A stretch of 18,677 nt of DNA from JBCBKZ01 sp039026975 (GCA_039026975.1 JBCCLI010000089.1:1-18677), one strand, 5' to 3'; shown: positions 6,977 to 15,227, numbered from the stretch's first letter. Numbers and translations are program-made. The notes: generated from the letters alone by a model not told the origin.

Positions 6977-8011
6977 TTATTTGAAGGTGTCAAAAAATGC
7001 TACATCTCTACTTACTGCTTTTTTCCTGTTTTCACCCTGAAATAGATGATTCTCACTTTGGTAGGAATACAACTCAAAGGATTTCCCTTCTGCAAAGAGT
7101 TTTGCCGCCAGACTTTCTGACCATCTATATGGAACTGACCTTTCCTGGGTAGCGTGATGTATGATGAGCGGGATAGATAGTTCAGCCAAATAATGTATAG
7201 GATCACCTGTAGATAGATCATGTGAGATAGCTAATACCTGGAGAATGGAATCTACAGGCTGCATGAATGCCTGCATCTGTTTATCCGTCACTTTTTCTGA
7301 TTCATAGCCGTACCACTTCCCATAAAATAACGCCTGTTCTAAGGTAGTTGCAGACACCGCTGCCCATAGACTGGCAGCCTTAATTTTATCTGTAGCTAAG
7401 AGCATTTTGAGTCCTACCTCTCCTCCCATGGAGTGCCCCATAAAAAATACACTCTCCAGATCTGCCTCTGATAATGCATCCAGAGCTGATAAGAGATAGA
7501 GCACATCTACCGCGTAGTAGGTACTAGCCAGATAACTCCGCTGCGTAAATTCATAGCCTTCAGAGATATTATGCCCCCGGTAATCTGGGGTAATGGTTAG
7601 GTACCCCTCCTCTGCATAAGCCTCAGGGATTCCCCTGTAATAGTCTCCCGGCCGCCAATCATTCCCCGTTTTAGCACTCACCCCATATCTAGGAGGATCT
7701 GGATGAAAGCCATGCCCAAAAATAAGAATGGGATATCCTTTTTCAGGTTTGGGAGAAGTAGGGGTATGGACTAGGGCATATACCTTTAAGCTATCAGAAT
7801 GATATGACCATAAATCAGCTTTCCATTCACCTGTCCCTTCAAGCTCCTTTTCATGGGTCAGCTGGGCTTCATAGGTTCTGGTCTGAAGTCCATGGATAGA
7901 TAATGGAGAATGGACTTCCTGACCTACCTCCTCCTGGGGTTGGGTGCAGGCTATGAAGGAGAGCCAAGCTAGCAGAATAAGGATTTTCCGTATGCTACTG
8001 GTCATTGGCAT
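6977..8011 (-). CDS. Lipoprotein alpha/beta hydrolase (S9/dienelactone hydrolase-like)
   Basis: The 344-residue protein begins with a lipoprotein signal. A basic start and hydrophobic helix end in F-I-A-C with Cys22 as the lipidated residue, so it is anchored in the envelope, on the periplasmic or outer-surface side. The hydrolase domain follows, with oxyanion-region G-H-G-F at 99-102, P-D-Y-R-G-H at 142-147 and nucleophile G-H-S-M-G-G with Ser194. The probable catalytic His is 322 (S-E-N-H). Where related enzymes have H-G-x-x-D-x-x-V-P, this one reads H-A-T-Q-E-R-S-V-P, so the acid seems to be Glu290 instead of Asp. It would cleave an ester, thioester, lactone or peptide bond of the incoming ligand before inner-membrane transport. 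It lies 3 bp after the cupin gene and 34 bp before the HisD-like gene. Met at 8005 is an alternative start. Confidence 0.82.
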   Translation of the reverse strand: MPMTSSIRKILILLAWLSFIACTQPQEEVGQEVHSPLSIHGLQTRTYEAQLTHEKELEGTGEWKADLWSYHSDSLKVYALVHTPTSPKPEKGYPILIFGHGFHPDPPRYGVSAKTGNDWRPGDYYRGIPEAYAEEGYLTITPDYRGHNISEGYEFTQRSYLASTYYAVDVLYLLSALDALSEADLESVFFMGHSMGGEVGLKMLLATDKIKAASLWAAVSATTLEQALFYGKWYGYESEKVTDKQMQAFMQPVDSILQVLAISHDLSTGDPIHYLAELSIPLIIHHATQERSVPYRWSESLAAKLFAEGKSFELYSYQSENHLFQGENRKKAVSRDVAFFDTFK

Positions 8012-8014
8012 ATC

Positions 8015-9034
8015 TCAAGATAACTTATTAGGCGCGGCAGGATAATCAGTCCCCACAACGAAGTAGGCAAACCCGTACGTCTGAGCTTTGACTGCTCTTT
8101 CTGCACCTGTAGGAAAGGTGAATATATCACCATCAGTCAGGGTAGCTGTCAGGGACTCTCCCTCATAGGAACAGCTTACTTCAAACTTCCCTCTATGTAC
8201 GAGCATCACTTCCACTTCCTCACGGATATATCTCCCGGTCTCCCCAGCACTATCCGCTTGTAGGCCGTAGACATTGAACTGATCTCCATTATGATCTCCC
8301 GGCTTGACCTGAAAGGAATGGCCTGTATGCGCTTTTGGACCAATGATATCAAACCACCTTAGGGTTTCAGGGGACTTATTGGGAAAGCCCCTATAGGTAG
8401 ATGCCTGATAAGTGCCTACTCTTCCCACATGTACACTCATTTGGTCTGGTGAGTACTGATCAAAGGTGGCTAATTCTGTATGGGTTAATACCGGCATAGG
8501 ACTCATGCCCGTAGGTATGTGTTCTCCTATGGTAGTATCTACCAACTTTCCATTCTCAAGTAGCACCAACCCGTGTCCTTGCGCTTCTTCAATTACCCTG
8601 GGTAACCAAAGCACTCCTCCTCCAGCATCATCATGGCCCAGTATTGAGAATATCATTCCATACTCATCTCCTACATTCTCAAATCCACGAAACATATTAG
8701 TAGGCAAGGAGATAATATCCCCTGGATGAAGAATAGTTTCAGACTTTTCATCATTATTCCAGTAAAATCGCCAGGCACTACTGTAGACCATGAATACCTC
8801 CGCAGTGAAGTGAGAATGAGGAGAATTCTTGATGCGTGGGGGCTGTCCTGCGGCTCCTATGCAAAAACCATGCTTTTCACTCAGGTTTACTTTTTGATGT
8901 TTACTCTCGGATACACCTCCTCCGATAATGCTATAATTATCTTTCAAATGACTACCGGGTGTTTTGGCATCAATGAAAGCAGCTTTGCAAGGGATTAAGT
9001 CTTCGTAACGGATCAGTCGTTCTTGTAAAGACAT
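8015..9034 (-). CDS. Two-cupin (bicupin) protein, possible metal enzyme
   Basis: The 339-residue protein holds two cupin barrels (about 55-135 and 235-330). The first has the metal motif P-H-S-H-F-T-A-E, giving H73, H75 and E79. The second cupin motif G-D-I-I-S-L-P-T-N-M-F-R-G-F-E-N carries Arg116 where the metal-binding His normally lies. The second barrel (E-E-V-E-V-M-L-V-H-R-G-K-F-E-V, then D-G-D-I-F-T-F-P-T-G) lacks the H-x-H pair. Bicupins include dioxygenases, isomerases, lyases and ligand-binding proteins. Here a mononuclear metal site in the first barrel is plausible, but I cannot name the reaction. No signal peptide is visible, so it is cytoplasmic. It sits 42 bp after a SnoaL-like gene and 3 bp before the lipoprotein hydrolase gene, clearly in the same operon. 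Confidence 0.75.
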   Translation of the reverse strand: MSLQERLIRYEDLIPCKAAFIDAKTPGSHLKDNYSIIGGGVSESKHQKVNLSEKHGFCIGAAGQPPRIKNSPHSHFTAEVFMVYSSAWRFYWNNDEKSETILHPGDIISLPTNMFRGFENVGDEYGMIFSILGHDDAGGGVLWLPRVIEEAQGHGLVLLENGKLVDTTIGEHIPTGMSPMPVLTHTELATFDQYSPDQMSVHVGRVGTYQASTYRGFPNKSPETLRWFDIIGPKAHTGHSFQVKPGDHNGDQFNVYGLQADSAGETGRYIREEVEVMLVHRGKFEVSCSYEGESLTATLTDGDIFTFPTGAERAVKAQTYGFAYFVVGTDYPAAPNKLS

Positions 9035-9076
9035 AGGTATATGTGTGTAAGTGATATTTATTAGTTTCTTGCTATT

Positions 9077-10096
9077 TTATGTGACGGATTGTTTTCTTAT
9101 CTGCTCAAATACATCTATCCCCAGCTGTTCCAGGACATCAACCATATCTATCATCACCCAGTTTTCTTTCAGCTGGTCTCCTTCTCTTCGCCAATAGTCT
9201 ACCACTCTCAGGGTAATTCTTTTCCCTGTGGCAGGAAGGCCCAGCCAGTCATCTCCCAGGTGTGTCCCGTACATAGCCGGGAAACCAAAGTCGCAAGAGT
9301 AGTTACCATCTCCTATCTGTGCGAAATAGTCTTTTTCTACTTTTGCTGTAATTCCTCTGTCTGGAAATGCGGTGATAAAAGGAACTTGATGATTCTTCTG
9401 GAAACCGGTCAGGCCACGAGTAGTGCCTATGCCAGATGGGCCATACCACATCATACCATGGATATCCCAGAAACGGGTTTGGCCCATAGATTCCAGGGTT
9501 TTCCCATCATAGCTACTAAGTCCATCTAGCATGGCATTGGTAAGTTCCAGGCTTTTCTGCCCTTCCCCAGGAGGTGTAGCATAGGTAACTATACCGTCAC
9601 CTGTCATAGGGGCAGGAGGAACACATTCTACCCCTCTATTAGGGAAGAAATGGAAACCCGACTGGCGCAAAACATCAAGGGTATCCAAAAAGTACCAAGC
9701 TTTCGTAATCTTTTGATCCTGGATAAGAAAGGTAGTAGAATACCGTACCCACATGGGTTGCTGATTAGGTGGAATTCCTAGCCATTCTTGTTGGAAAGTG
9801 CCAATAAGATTACCCGTAAAACTGATATAGGATCTTCCCTCATAGGTATCTCCAATCAGTATATAAGGTTGGTTTTCCAGGTCTGGGAAGGCCCTCATCA
9901 GAGGAGTCCAGAATTCATCTGCATAGGCCTGTACGCCTACCATTTCCTCAAATGGCCTGGTGATATGCAGCCGTACCTCTTCCGCTACATACCTTTTCAG
10001 GACTGCTGTAAATTTCTCTTCCTGATGTGCTGCCTCATTCATCTCCCAGATGAACTGCAAGACCATTTCTTTATATGCTGAGATCTGTTTACTCAT
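9077..10096 (-). CDS. Two-domain SnoaL-like (NTF2-fold) protein, paralogue of the C-terminal half of its upstream neighbour
   Basis: The 339-residue protein consists of two SnoaL-like domains (about 8-150 and 182-335). Domain 1 shows E-W-L-G-I-P-P-N (104-111) and D138 in F-L-D-T-L-D-V-L-R-Q-S-G. Domain 2 shows M-M-W-Y-G-P-S-G-I-G-T-T-R-G-L (215-229), W-L-G-L-P-A-T-G-K (284-292) and D317 in M-I-D-M-V-D-V-L-E-Q-L-G. These Asp residues match the catalytic acid of SnoaL. The 15-residue motif at 215-229 is identical to residues 561-575 of the neighbouring four-domain protein, and similarity runs along the whole length, so the two arose by tandem duplication. Its start overlaps the neighbour's stop by 8 bp, implying coupled translation and perhaps assembly into one complex. 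No signal peptide. Reaction unknown. Confidence 0.82.
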   Translation of the reverse strand: MSKQISAYKEMVLQFIWEMNEAAHQEEKFTAVLKRYVAEEVRLHITRPFEEMVGVQAYADEFWTPLMRAFPDLENQPYILIGDTYEGRSYISFTGNLIGTFQQEWLGIPPNQQPMWVRYSTTFLIQDQKITKAWYFLDTLDVLRQSGFHFFPNRGVECVPPAPMTGDGIVTYATPPGEGQKSLELTNAMLDGLSSYDGKTLESMGQTRFWDIHGMMWYGPSGIGTTRGLTGFQKNHQVPFITAFPDRGITAKVEKDYFAQIGDGNYSCDFGFPAMYGTHLGDDWLGLPATGKRITLRVVDYWRREGDQLKENWVMIDMVDVLEQLGIDVFEQIRKQSVT

Positions 10097-12161
10097 GAAG
10101 TGAATGCGCTTTTTTCATTTGCCTTAACTTTTCAAATACATCAATCCCAAACTGCTCTAGTAAATCTACCATATCTAGCATCACCCAGTTCTCCACCAAA
10201 AAGTCTCCCTCTCTCCGCCAAAAATCCATCACACTAAGGGTAAAATCCTTGTAGGTAGCAGGAATACCTAGCCAGCCGTCTCCACTATGATTTCCTTTCA
10301 TGGCCTTATGCCCAAAATGACAGGTGTAGTTTCCATCCCCTATATTGATATAGTGGGTTAGGCTTTCATCTTCTATGACGCCCCTATTTGGAAATGCCGT
10401 AAGGAAAGGGATTTGGTGGTATTGCTGGAAGCCTGAAAGGCCTCTGGTGGTTCCTATTCCGGAAGGGCCATACCACATCATATGTCTCTCATCCCAAAAG
10501 CGCTCCATCTTCATGGAGTGAATATCTTTTTGGTCATACGCCAGGAGACCTGCTATCATAGCATTAACCAACTCAACAGATTTTTGACTTTCCGCAGAAT
10601 GGGTTTCATATAATACCAGCCCATCTTGCGTGGCAGGAGCAGGTGCTATCCGATCTACTCCTTTGGTTGGGAAGAGCTGATAGCCTGCTTGATGCATGAC
10701 ACCTAGGATATCCAACATTATCCACTGTTGGATAATTTTTCCTTTTTCTAGTATGAACTGAGTAGAGAATCTCAAGCAAGTAGCTTGCTGATTAGCGGGA
10801 ATCCCAAGCCAGTCTTCCTGAAAGGTACCCGTAATATTCCCTGCAACAGAGACAGCTTCTACCCCTCGGTATTCTCCTCCAAGGATTAGATAGGGCTGTA
10901 TCTCCAGATCAGGATACGAGGCTAATAGGGAATCCCAAAATGTTTCGAAAGCTTTTATGCCTTCCAGGCTGTCAAAAGGTCTTGATATATGTGTCTGGAG
11001 ATTAGTATGAAGGTACTTTTGGAAAACCTCGTCCCTCCTCTCCCTTACTGAGCCTGCTTGATTCCACTCAGTGATAAAATCAAAAACCTTTTGTTTATTT
11101 CTCTTATGGATACTTTCATTTCTGCCGCTAGTCCCTTCCTGCTGCGGTTCTCCCTCCACATATATTTGGCACATAACGTCAAAGGCATCAAATACCATCC
11201 ATTCCTCTAGAATTTTACCATCCTCTATCAGGTAATGCGTTATTCCCGGTAGTACGATAGGCTTCCCACTAGCAGGTCCAAAAATACCATCTGTATGGTG
11301 GGTACCTGTCATTCTCCACCTGGCAGCCACTTCTACTTTACCTTCCTTTTCATTTGCACTTATTCTTTCCAGCGTCACTTCTTTATCCAAGAAACAGGCA
11401 AAAAGGTCGCTTAGATAGGTTTCTATCTGAGGGATACCCTTTAGATCTTCTTCACAGATGGCATGAACTACAGCAGAGGCATGGTAATAATGTGTTAGAT
11501 CTGAAACTTTCTCCTTCTTCCACTCTTGCTCAAAAAGAAGCTGAACAAGCTGGACAGGCCCAGAAACATTAAGAGAGTCAAGCTCATTGTTTTCAGTATT
11601 GGGAGTAGAGGGCCATAGGGAAGGCAACGCTCTATTCCCTGTATATCTTTGATCCCTTTTGGCCATTATAATGGGATCAAACCCTAGCTGTTTGACTAGG
11701 TGTAGGTTATCCCTTACTAGCCATTCTTCCACAATTTTATTTTCCCTTATGACACAGTCTGCAATTGTGCGAAAGAATACTTTCTCATGGGTAGGTTCTC
11801 CAAAATCTGAAGGGCCCGTATTAGTAGCTGTAGATCCTATTCTGTGGGAGGTGTAGAAGTGCGTATCATCTGCCATTGACCAGATCACCGCTTCCCCTTT
11901 CATCTTTCTATCTGGAAAAGCAGAAAGTGTATGTAGGGTCCCATTCACTACCTGCTCTATTCCGTGGATAGATCTATTCCCGGCATGGACTGCTACTGCA
12001 CTATCATATGTATCATGAATGACCCAAATAGCTCTCTTCTCCCAAATCTCTTCTGTAATTTTCAGGATGTAATCGATTATGTTTACATACTTTTCATCAA
12101 AACCTGGTAATTCTTGTTTCTCACTGTCAAGGGAATATTCTTTTGGTTCTGTATGTATCAT
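10089..12161 (-). CDS. Four-domain SnoaL-like protein (fused tandem NTF2-fold domains)
   Basis: This 690-residue protein reads as four SnoaL-like domains in a row, roughly at 25-165, 200-335, 355-495 and 525-680. Each ends with a strand bearing the SnoaL-type acid: D151 (L-V-R-D), D325 (M-V-F-D), D484 (I-M-L-D) and D663 (V-M-L-D). Domains 3 and 4 have W-L-G-I-P-A (451-456, 630-635) and domain 2 G-P-A-S-G-K (296-300). Domain 1 is the most diverged and lacks that loop. Residues 355-680 are a close paralogue of the adjacent 339-residue protein. Residues 335-355 form a polar linker (rich in E, Q, G, R and K) at the joint of the two halves, which suggests an old gene fusion. Known family members have one domain of about 130 residues, so length and architecture are unusual. 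It is cytoplasmic by lack of a signal, lies 41 bp after the aldolase gene, and overlaps the next gene by 8 bp. Function is unknown. Confidence 0.82.
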   Translation of the reverse strand: MIHTEPKEYSLDSEKQELPGFDEKYVNIIDYILKITEEIWEKRAIWVIHDTYDSAVAVHAGNRSIHGIEQVVNGTLHTLSAFPDRKMKGEAVIWSMADDTHFYTSHRIGSTATNTGPSDFGEPTHEKVFFRTIADCVIRENKIVEEWLVRDNLHLVKQLGFDPIIMAKRDQRYTGNRALPSLWPSTPNTENNELDSLNVSGPVQLVQLLFEQEWKKEKVSDLTHYYHASAVVHAICEEDLKGIPQIETYLSDLFACFLDKEVTLERISANEKEGKVEVAARWRMTGTHHTDGIFGPASGKPIVLPGITHYLIEDGKILEEWMVFDAFDVMCQIYVEGEPQQEGTSGRNESIHKRNKQKVFDFITEWNQAGSVRERRDEVFQKYLHTNLQTHISRPFDSLEGIKAFETFWDSLLASYPDLEIQPYLILGGEYRGVEAVSVAGNITGTFQEDWLGIPANQQATCLRFSTQFILEKGKIIQQWIMLDILGVMHQAGYQLFPTKGVDRIAPAPATQDGLVLYETHSAESQKSVELVNAMIAGLLAYDQKDIHSMKMERFWDERHMMWYGPSGIGTTRGLSGFQQYHQIPFLTAFPNRGVIEDESLTHYINIGDGNYTCHFGHKAMKGNHSGDGWLGIPATYKDFTLSVMDFWRREGDFLVENWVMLDMVDLLEQFGIDVFEKLRQMKKAHSLHE

Positions 12162-12202
12162 GTACAGTGTTCATTAAGCGTGTTTTCATAGGTATATCCC
12201 AC

Positions 12203-12967
12203 CTAAGCGCCAGCTCTAAGTTTTCCCACTATAGTAGTAGTATATTCATTGAGCATCATACTATCAGATTTAAGCGCAATAAATCGGAACCCTTTTTCTT
12301 TCATTTCTTGGGCAGCTTCAACTGTGGCTGACCATATACCTGGAATCAGATGGTGCTTAACACAGGAGGCTAAGATCGCCTGAATGGCCGCATCAAACTC
12401 CTGAGGGTGATGTCCATGTCCAGTTTTACCCGTGTAGGACAGTTTTAAATCTCCTGATCCTACAAAGATGCCATCTAGCCCTTTAACTGAGCATATTTCA
12501 TCAAGATTTTCTACGGCTTCCTTAGTTTCCACCATAGCAAAGCATAAAATCTCTTCATTAGCATAAGCCCCATAATCTGCCCCTGCATATACCCTGGCTC
12601 TGGTAGGGCCAAAGCTACGATATCCCAGAGGAGGGTATCTACAAGCCCCTACAAATGCCTCGCAGTCTGACTTAGTATTCACCATGGGACAAATAATCCC
12701 ATATGCTCCTCCATCCAGTAGTCTCATGATGCTTCCCGCTTCATTCCAGTTTACCCTAGCCAAAGGAATGGTATCTGTAGTAGAAATAGCCTGCAGCATC
12801 TGTATAGCCGTCTCTATGGAATGGAGTCCATGTTGCATGTCTATGGTCAGGCTATCCCAGCCTGCATGGGCCATAAGTTCTGCGGTCCACGTATTAGGAA
12901 TGTGAAGCCATCCATTATAAATCGTTTCCCCTTTTTCAAGGATATTTCTGAGATGGTTTTTTCGCAT
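12203..12967 (-). CDS. HpaI/HpcH-family class II pyruvate aldolase
   Basis: With the start at 12967 (M-R-K-N-H-L-R) the protein has 254 residues, the usual length and start for this family. Catalytic positions of E. coli HpaI are all present: H46 (I-D-M-Q-H-G), R71 (A-R-V-N-W), and metal ligands E147 (M-V-E-T-K-E-A) and D173 (V-G-S-G-D-L). Members use a divalent metal to split 4-hydroxy-2-oxoacids to pyruvate (or a relative) plus an aldehyde. The Q in D-M-Q-H-G, in place of Glu, occurs in a known subgroup. Longer starts at 12982 and 13006 are in frame but increase the overlap with the upstream hydrolase gene, which is 32 bp with the start chosen here. The inferred role is to cleave the carbon skeleton after oxidation by the HisD-like enzyme and SDR, feeding pyruvate to central metabolism. 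The reverse, aldol-forming direction cannot be excluded. Confidence 0.87.
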   Translation of the reverse strand: MRKNHLRNILEKGETIYNGWLHIPNTWTAELMAHAGWDSLTIDMQHGLHSIETAIQMLQAISTTDTIPLARVNWNEAGSIMRLLDGGAYGIICPMVNTKSDCEAFVGACRYPPLGYRSFGPTRARVYAGADYGAYANEEILCFAMVETKEAVENLDEICSVKGLDGIFVGSGDLKLSYTGKTGHGHHPQEFDAAIQAILASCVKHHLIPGIWSATVEAAQEMKEKGFRFIALKSDSMMLNEYTTTIVGKLRAGA

Positions 12968-13673
12968 ATGAAGAGTGTTCATGCCACCATTTTCTGATGA
13001 CTTCATTTACCTCTTGGGGCTGTTCCAGGGTACTTAAGTGGCCACAATATTCAATGATTTTTAAGGTAGAAGAAGGCATCAGCCTCTCCATTTCTTCATG
13101 TATGGCTACAGTACAGACCTGGTCTTGCCGCCCTGTCATCAACAAGGTGGGACAGATAATATTCATTAAATCTTGGGTACTATCAGGACGTCCTAATTGA
13201 GCTTTTACCTGACGTATGAAGGCATCCTTCCCTGTATTCAAGGCCATCTGTAATATAAGGGTCCTAAGCTGAGGCTGTTTAGCATGATCAGGATGAAGCA
13301 TGACATCTTTCAAAAAATCAGTAGTTATTTTCTTGAAGTTTCCTAACTCTGCCATTCCTACAAATCTCTCCTGATTAGTTCTGGTAGTGACTGAGGGTAG
13401 TTTGTGGGTAGTATTTAGGAGAATCAAGTTCTCAATCCTCTCTGGTTCTTGCCGCCACATTTCAAAAGCAATAATGCCTCCATAAGAAAGTCCCATAACC
13501 GTGATCTTACCTGCTACCTCATCCAGAATATTCCTAGCTACTTGTGGTAGGGCTTCTGCACTGGCATTATCTACCACAGTACAGTCCACAAAATCACTAA
13601 GACCTTCCAGCTGTGGTCCAAACAGCAAGGCATCACATAGTGTGCCAGGGATCATGACTAATTTCTCTCTCAT
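12936..13673 (-). CDS. Cytoplasmic alpha/beta hydrolase
   Basis: Starting at 13673 (M-R-E-K-L-V-M-I-P-G) the protein has 245 residues. The triad is visible: Ser63 in M-G-L-S-Y-G-G, Asp184 in G-R-Q-D-Q-V, and His212 in C-G-H-L-S-T-L-E-Q-P. The L-V-M-I-P-G-T-L-C-D-A-L-L-F opening is typical of a group of small carboxylesterase/lactonase-like hydrolases. A longer frame to 13721 exists, but that ATG lies in the loop of a transcript hairpin (13701-13747), and the extra residues do not look like family sequence. ATGs at 13682 and 13691 are further options. It is the first enzyme gene after susD and overlaps the aldolase gene by 32 bp. The inferred role is hydrolysis of an ester or lactone intermediate in the cytoplasm. 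Specificity is unknown. Confidence 0.82.
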   Translation of the reverse strand: MREKLVMIPGTLCDALLFGPQLEGLSDFVDCTVVDNASAEALPQVARNILDEVAGKITVMGLSYGGIIAFEMWRQEPERIENLILLNTTHKLPSVTTRTNQERFVGMAELGNFKKITTDFLKDVMLHPDHAKQPQLRTLILQMALNTGKDAFIRQVKAQLGRPDSTQDLMNIICPTLLMTGRQDQVCTVAIHEEMERLMPSSTLKIIEYCGHLSTLEQPQEVNEVIRKWWHEHSSYAKKPSQKYP

Positions 13674-13700
13674 AAGCTTCATGTGAAGCATGAATAAGGG

Positions 13701-13747
13701 AAGGAACCTTCCTGAGTCCATGCGCTGGTCCTGCAGAAAGGTTCCTT
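13701..13747 (-). terminator. Intercistronic hairpin after susD (terminator or processing site)
   Basis: AAGGAACCTT (13701-13710) and AAGGTTCCTT (13738-13747) form a perfect 10-bp stem. After one mismatch, CTG/CAG adds three more pairs. The hairpin starts 13 bp after the susD stop in transcript order. The tract after it (TTCCCTTATT) is only partly T-rich, so a partial terminator or an RNA-processing/stability element is likelier than a complete stop. It would set SusCD transcript levels above those of the downstream enzyme genes. Confidence 0.6.
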
Positions 13748-13760
13748 AGACAGTTAATTT

Positions 13761-15227
13761 TTACCTATCCTGATACCAGTGCCTTGCTGTAATATTATCT
13801 CCTCCTATACTAGAAGAAGCTGACTCATAATTAGAAGAGTTGATTGACTGTTCTAATACTGGATAAAAAACCCTGGTAGGTAATAAGCCCCCGGAAACAC
13901 TGGAAGCTAAAGATCCAAGTTCTAATGCTGGCAAGCCAGTACGCTTATGTTCTGCCCATGCCTCATTAGTATTATTAAAGAAGAAGGCCATCCACTTCTG
14001 ATCCATTAGGCGTTCCATGGTATTATCCCAGGCTACCTCAGGGAGGTCAAAAAAGCCTGCGGGCAGGTCAAGCCCCCACTGATCGAAGTTAGCGGCAATC
14101 CCTGCTTCATAATATTCTTCAGCGGAAGTACCTGTGTTGATCCACCCCTTCATAGCTACCTCAGCTAACATAAATTGAAGCTCCGCATAACTGATATATA
14201 CAAAATCCAGCAGACCGGGCTGATCTATAAACTTAAAGTCTATTAATGAGGTATTTTCATCTCCGTTTCCATTCCAGGACTGAGCTGCTTCACGGGTAAT
14301 TCCATTAGGCACGCCTTCATGATTAGGGAAATCAGCTGAATTAGCAGGGGTACGGAAGATAAAGTCTACCCTCGGATCTCCGTAGGAAGCATATACCTCC
14401 TCTACCCTCTCAGACATACTTAAGCCAGAAAAAGCTGTACGTCCTACATCCAGGAATGCACTTCTATTAGGAGTAATACCATCCATATCATATACGCCGG
14501 CATCTCCATTTCCAGTAATAATAGGGTAAGTAACCGGATCACTGACTATGGTACTGATTTGGGTGGCTGCATTCACCTCTGAACGATTAGAGAGACGGAG
14601 TAAATACCTTATGCGTAGGGAATTAGCCAGTTTCCGCCAGCGCATGACATCCCCATTAAAGAGAACATCTCCTCCTGCTACAAATCCATTACTTCCAGCC
14701 AGAAGTGTATTAGCCTCTTCTAATTCCTGAAGAATAGAAGTATAGATGGCCTGCTGAGCGTCATAAGAGGGGGTAGTATTTCCAATGTTCAGCCCAGCCT
14801 GGGAAGCAGGTACATCAATCCAGATTTCAGAATTAGTGGCTAGTAGGAAGGCTTTTATGATTTTTCCTGCCCCCACATAGGCGTCAAGCCCCTGCTCCTG
14901 AGCCGCTGCCATCATATCATTTGCATTCCAGATGGTAGAGTAGCTTACGCGCCAGACCTCATCATAGAAGCTTTGAAAGGCAGTGAACTGGTATACGTCT
15001 ACCTGATTATCATTTCTGTGCATGTAGTAATGCATGATCTGATCAGGGAACCATGTTTCAAATCCCTGTAAGGGTCTTAAAGGCTCAAATATTACACTCG
15101 GGAGAAGGGTAGCCGGATTATTCTCCGTAGGTGCATTAGTGTTAGTGTTGATTTCTTCAAACTCCTCTGTACAAGCGCCCATCAAGGCAGCTATCAAGAG
15201 AAAGGTATATATATGTAGTTTTTTCAT
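13761..15227 (-). CDS. SusD/RagB-like nutrient-binding outer-membrane lipoprotein
   Basis: The 488-residue protein has a lipoprotein signal ending L-M-G-A-C, with Cys19 lipidated. The acidic T-E-E-F-E-E after the Cys fits a Bacteroidota surface-export signal. The mature start E-E-I-N-T-N-T-N-A-P-T and the segment on Y-Y-M-H-R (residues about 67-71) are typical of the SusD-like_2 group (PF12771). This group often pairs with SusC transporters for ligands other than simple starch. It forms the lid of the SusC barrel and captures ligand on the cell surface. It lies 49 bp after susC and before the 13701-13747 hairpin. The ligand cannot be deduced. The mature chain has many Trp, Tyr and Phe residues, as expected for aromatic ligand stacking. 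Confidence 0.93.
   Translation of the reverse strand: MKKLHIYTFLLIAALMGACTEEFEEINTNTNAPTENNPATLLPSVIFEPLRPLQGFETWFPDQIMHYYMHRNDNQVDVYQFTAFQSFYDEVWRVSYSTIWNANDMMAAAQEQGLDAYVGAGKIIKAFLLATNSEIWIDVPASQAGLNIGNTTPSYDAQQAIYTSILQELEEANTLLAGSNGFVAGGDVLFNGDVMRWRKLANSLRIRYLLRLSNRSEVNAATQISTIVSDPVTYPIITGNGDAGVYDMDGITPNRSAFLDVGRTAFSGLSMSERVEEVYASYGDPRVDFIFRTPANSADFPNHEGVPNGITREAAQSWNGNGDENTSLIDFKFIDQPGLLDFVYISYAELQFMLAEVAMKGWINTGTSAEEYYEAGIAANFDQWGLDLPAGFFDLPEVAWDNTMERLMDQKWMAFFFNNTNEAWAEHKRTGLPALELGSLASSVSGGLLPTRVFYPVLEQSINSSNYESASSSIGGDNITARHWYQDR

Noticed and set aside
5641..6993. Histidine biosynthesis hisD
   Set aside because: Sequence segments match the catabolic HisD-like group, there are no other his genes, and the operon is a degradation-type cluster.
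9089..9529. Plus-strand open frame opposite a SnoaL-like gene
   Set aside because: It lies antisense to a well-supported gene, has no family resemblance, and its residue composition looks like a reverse-frame shadow. The same holds for the other plus-strand frames in 1699-18321.
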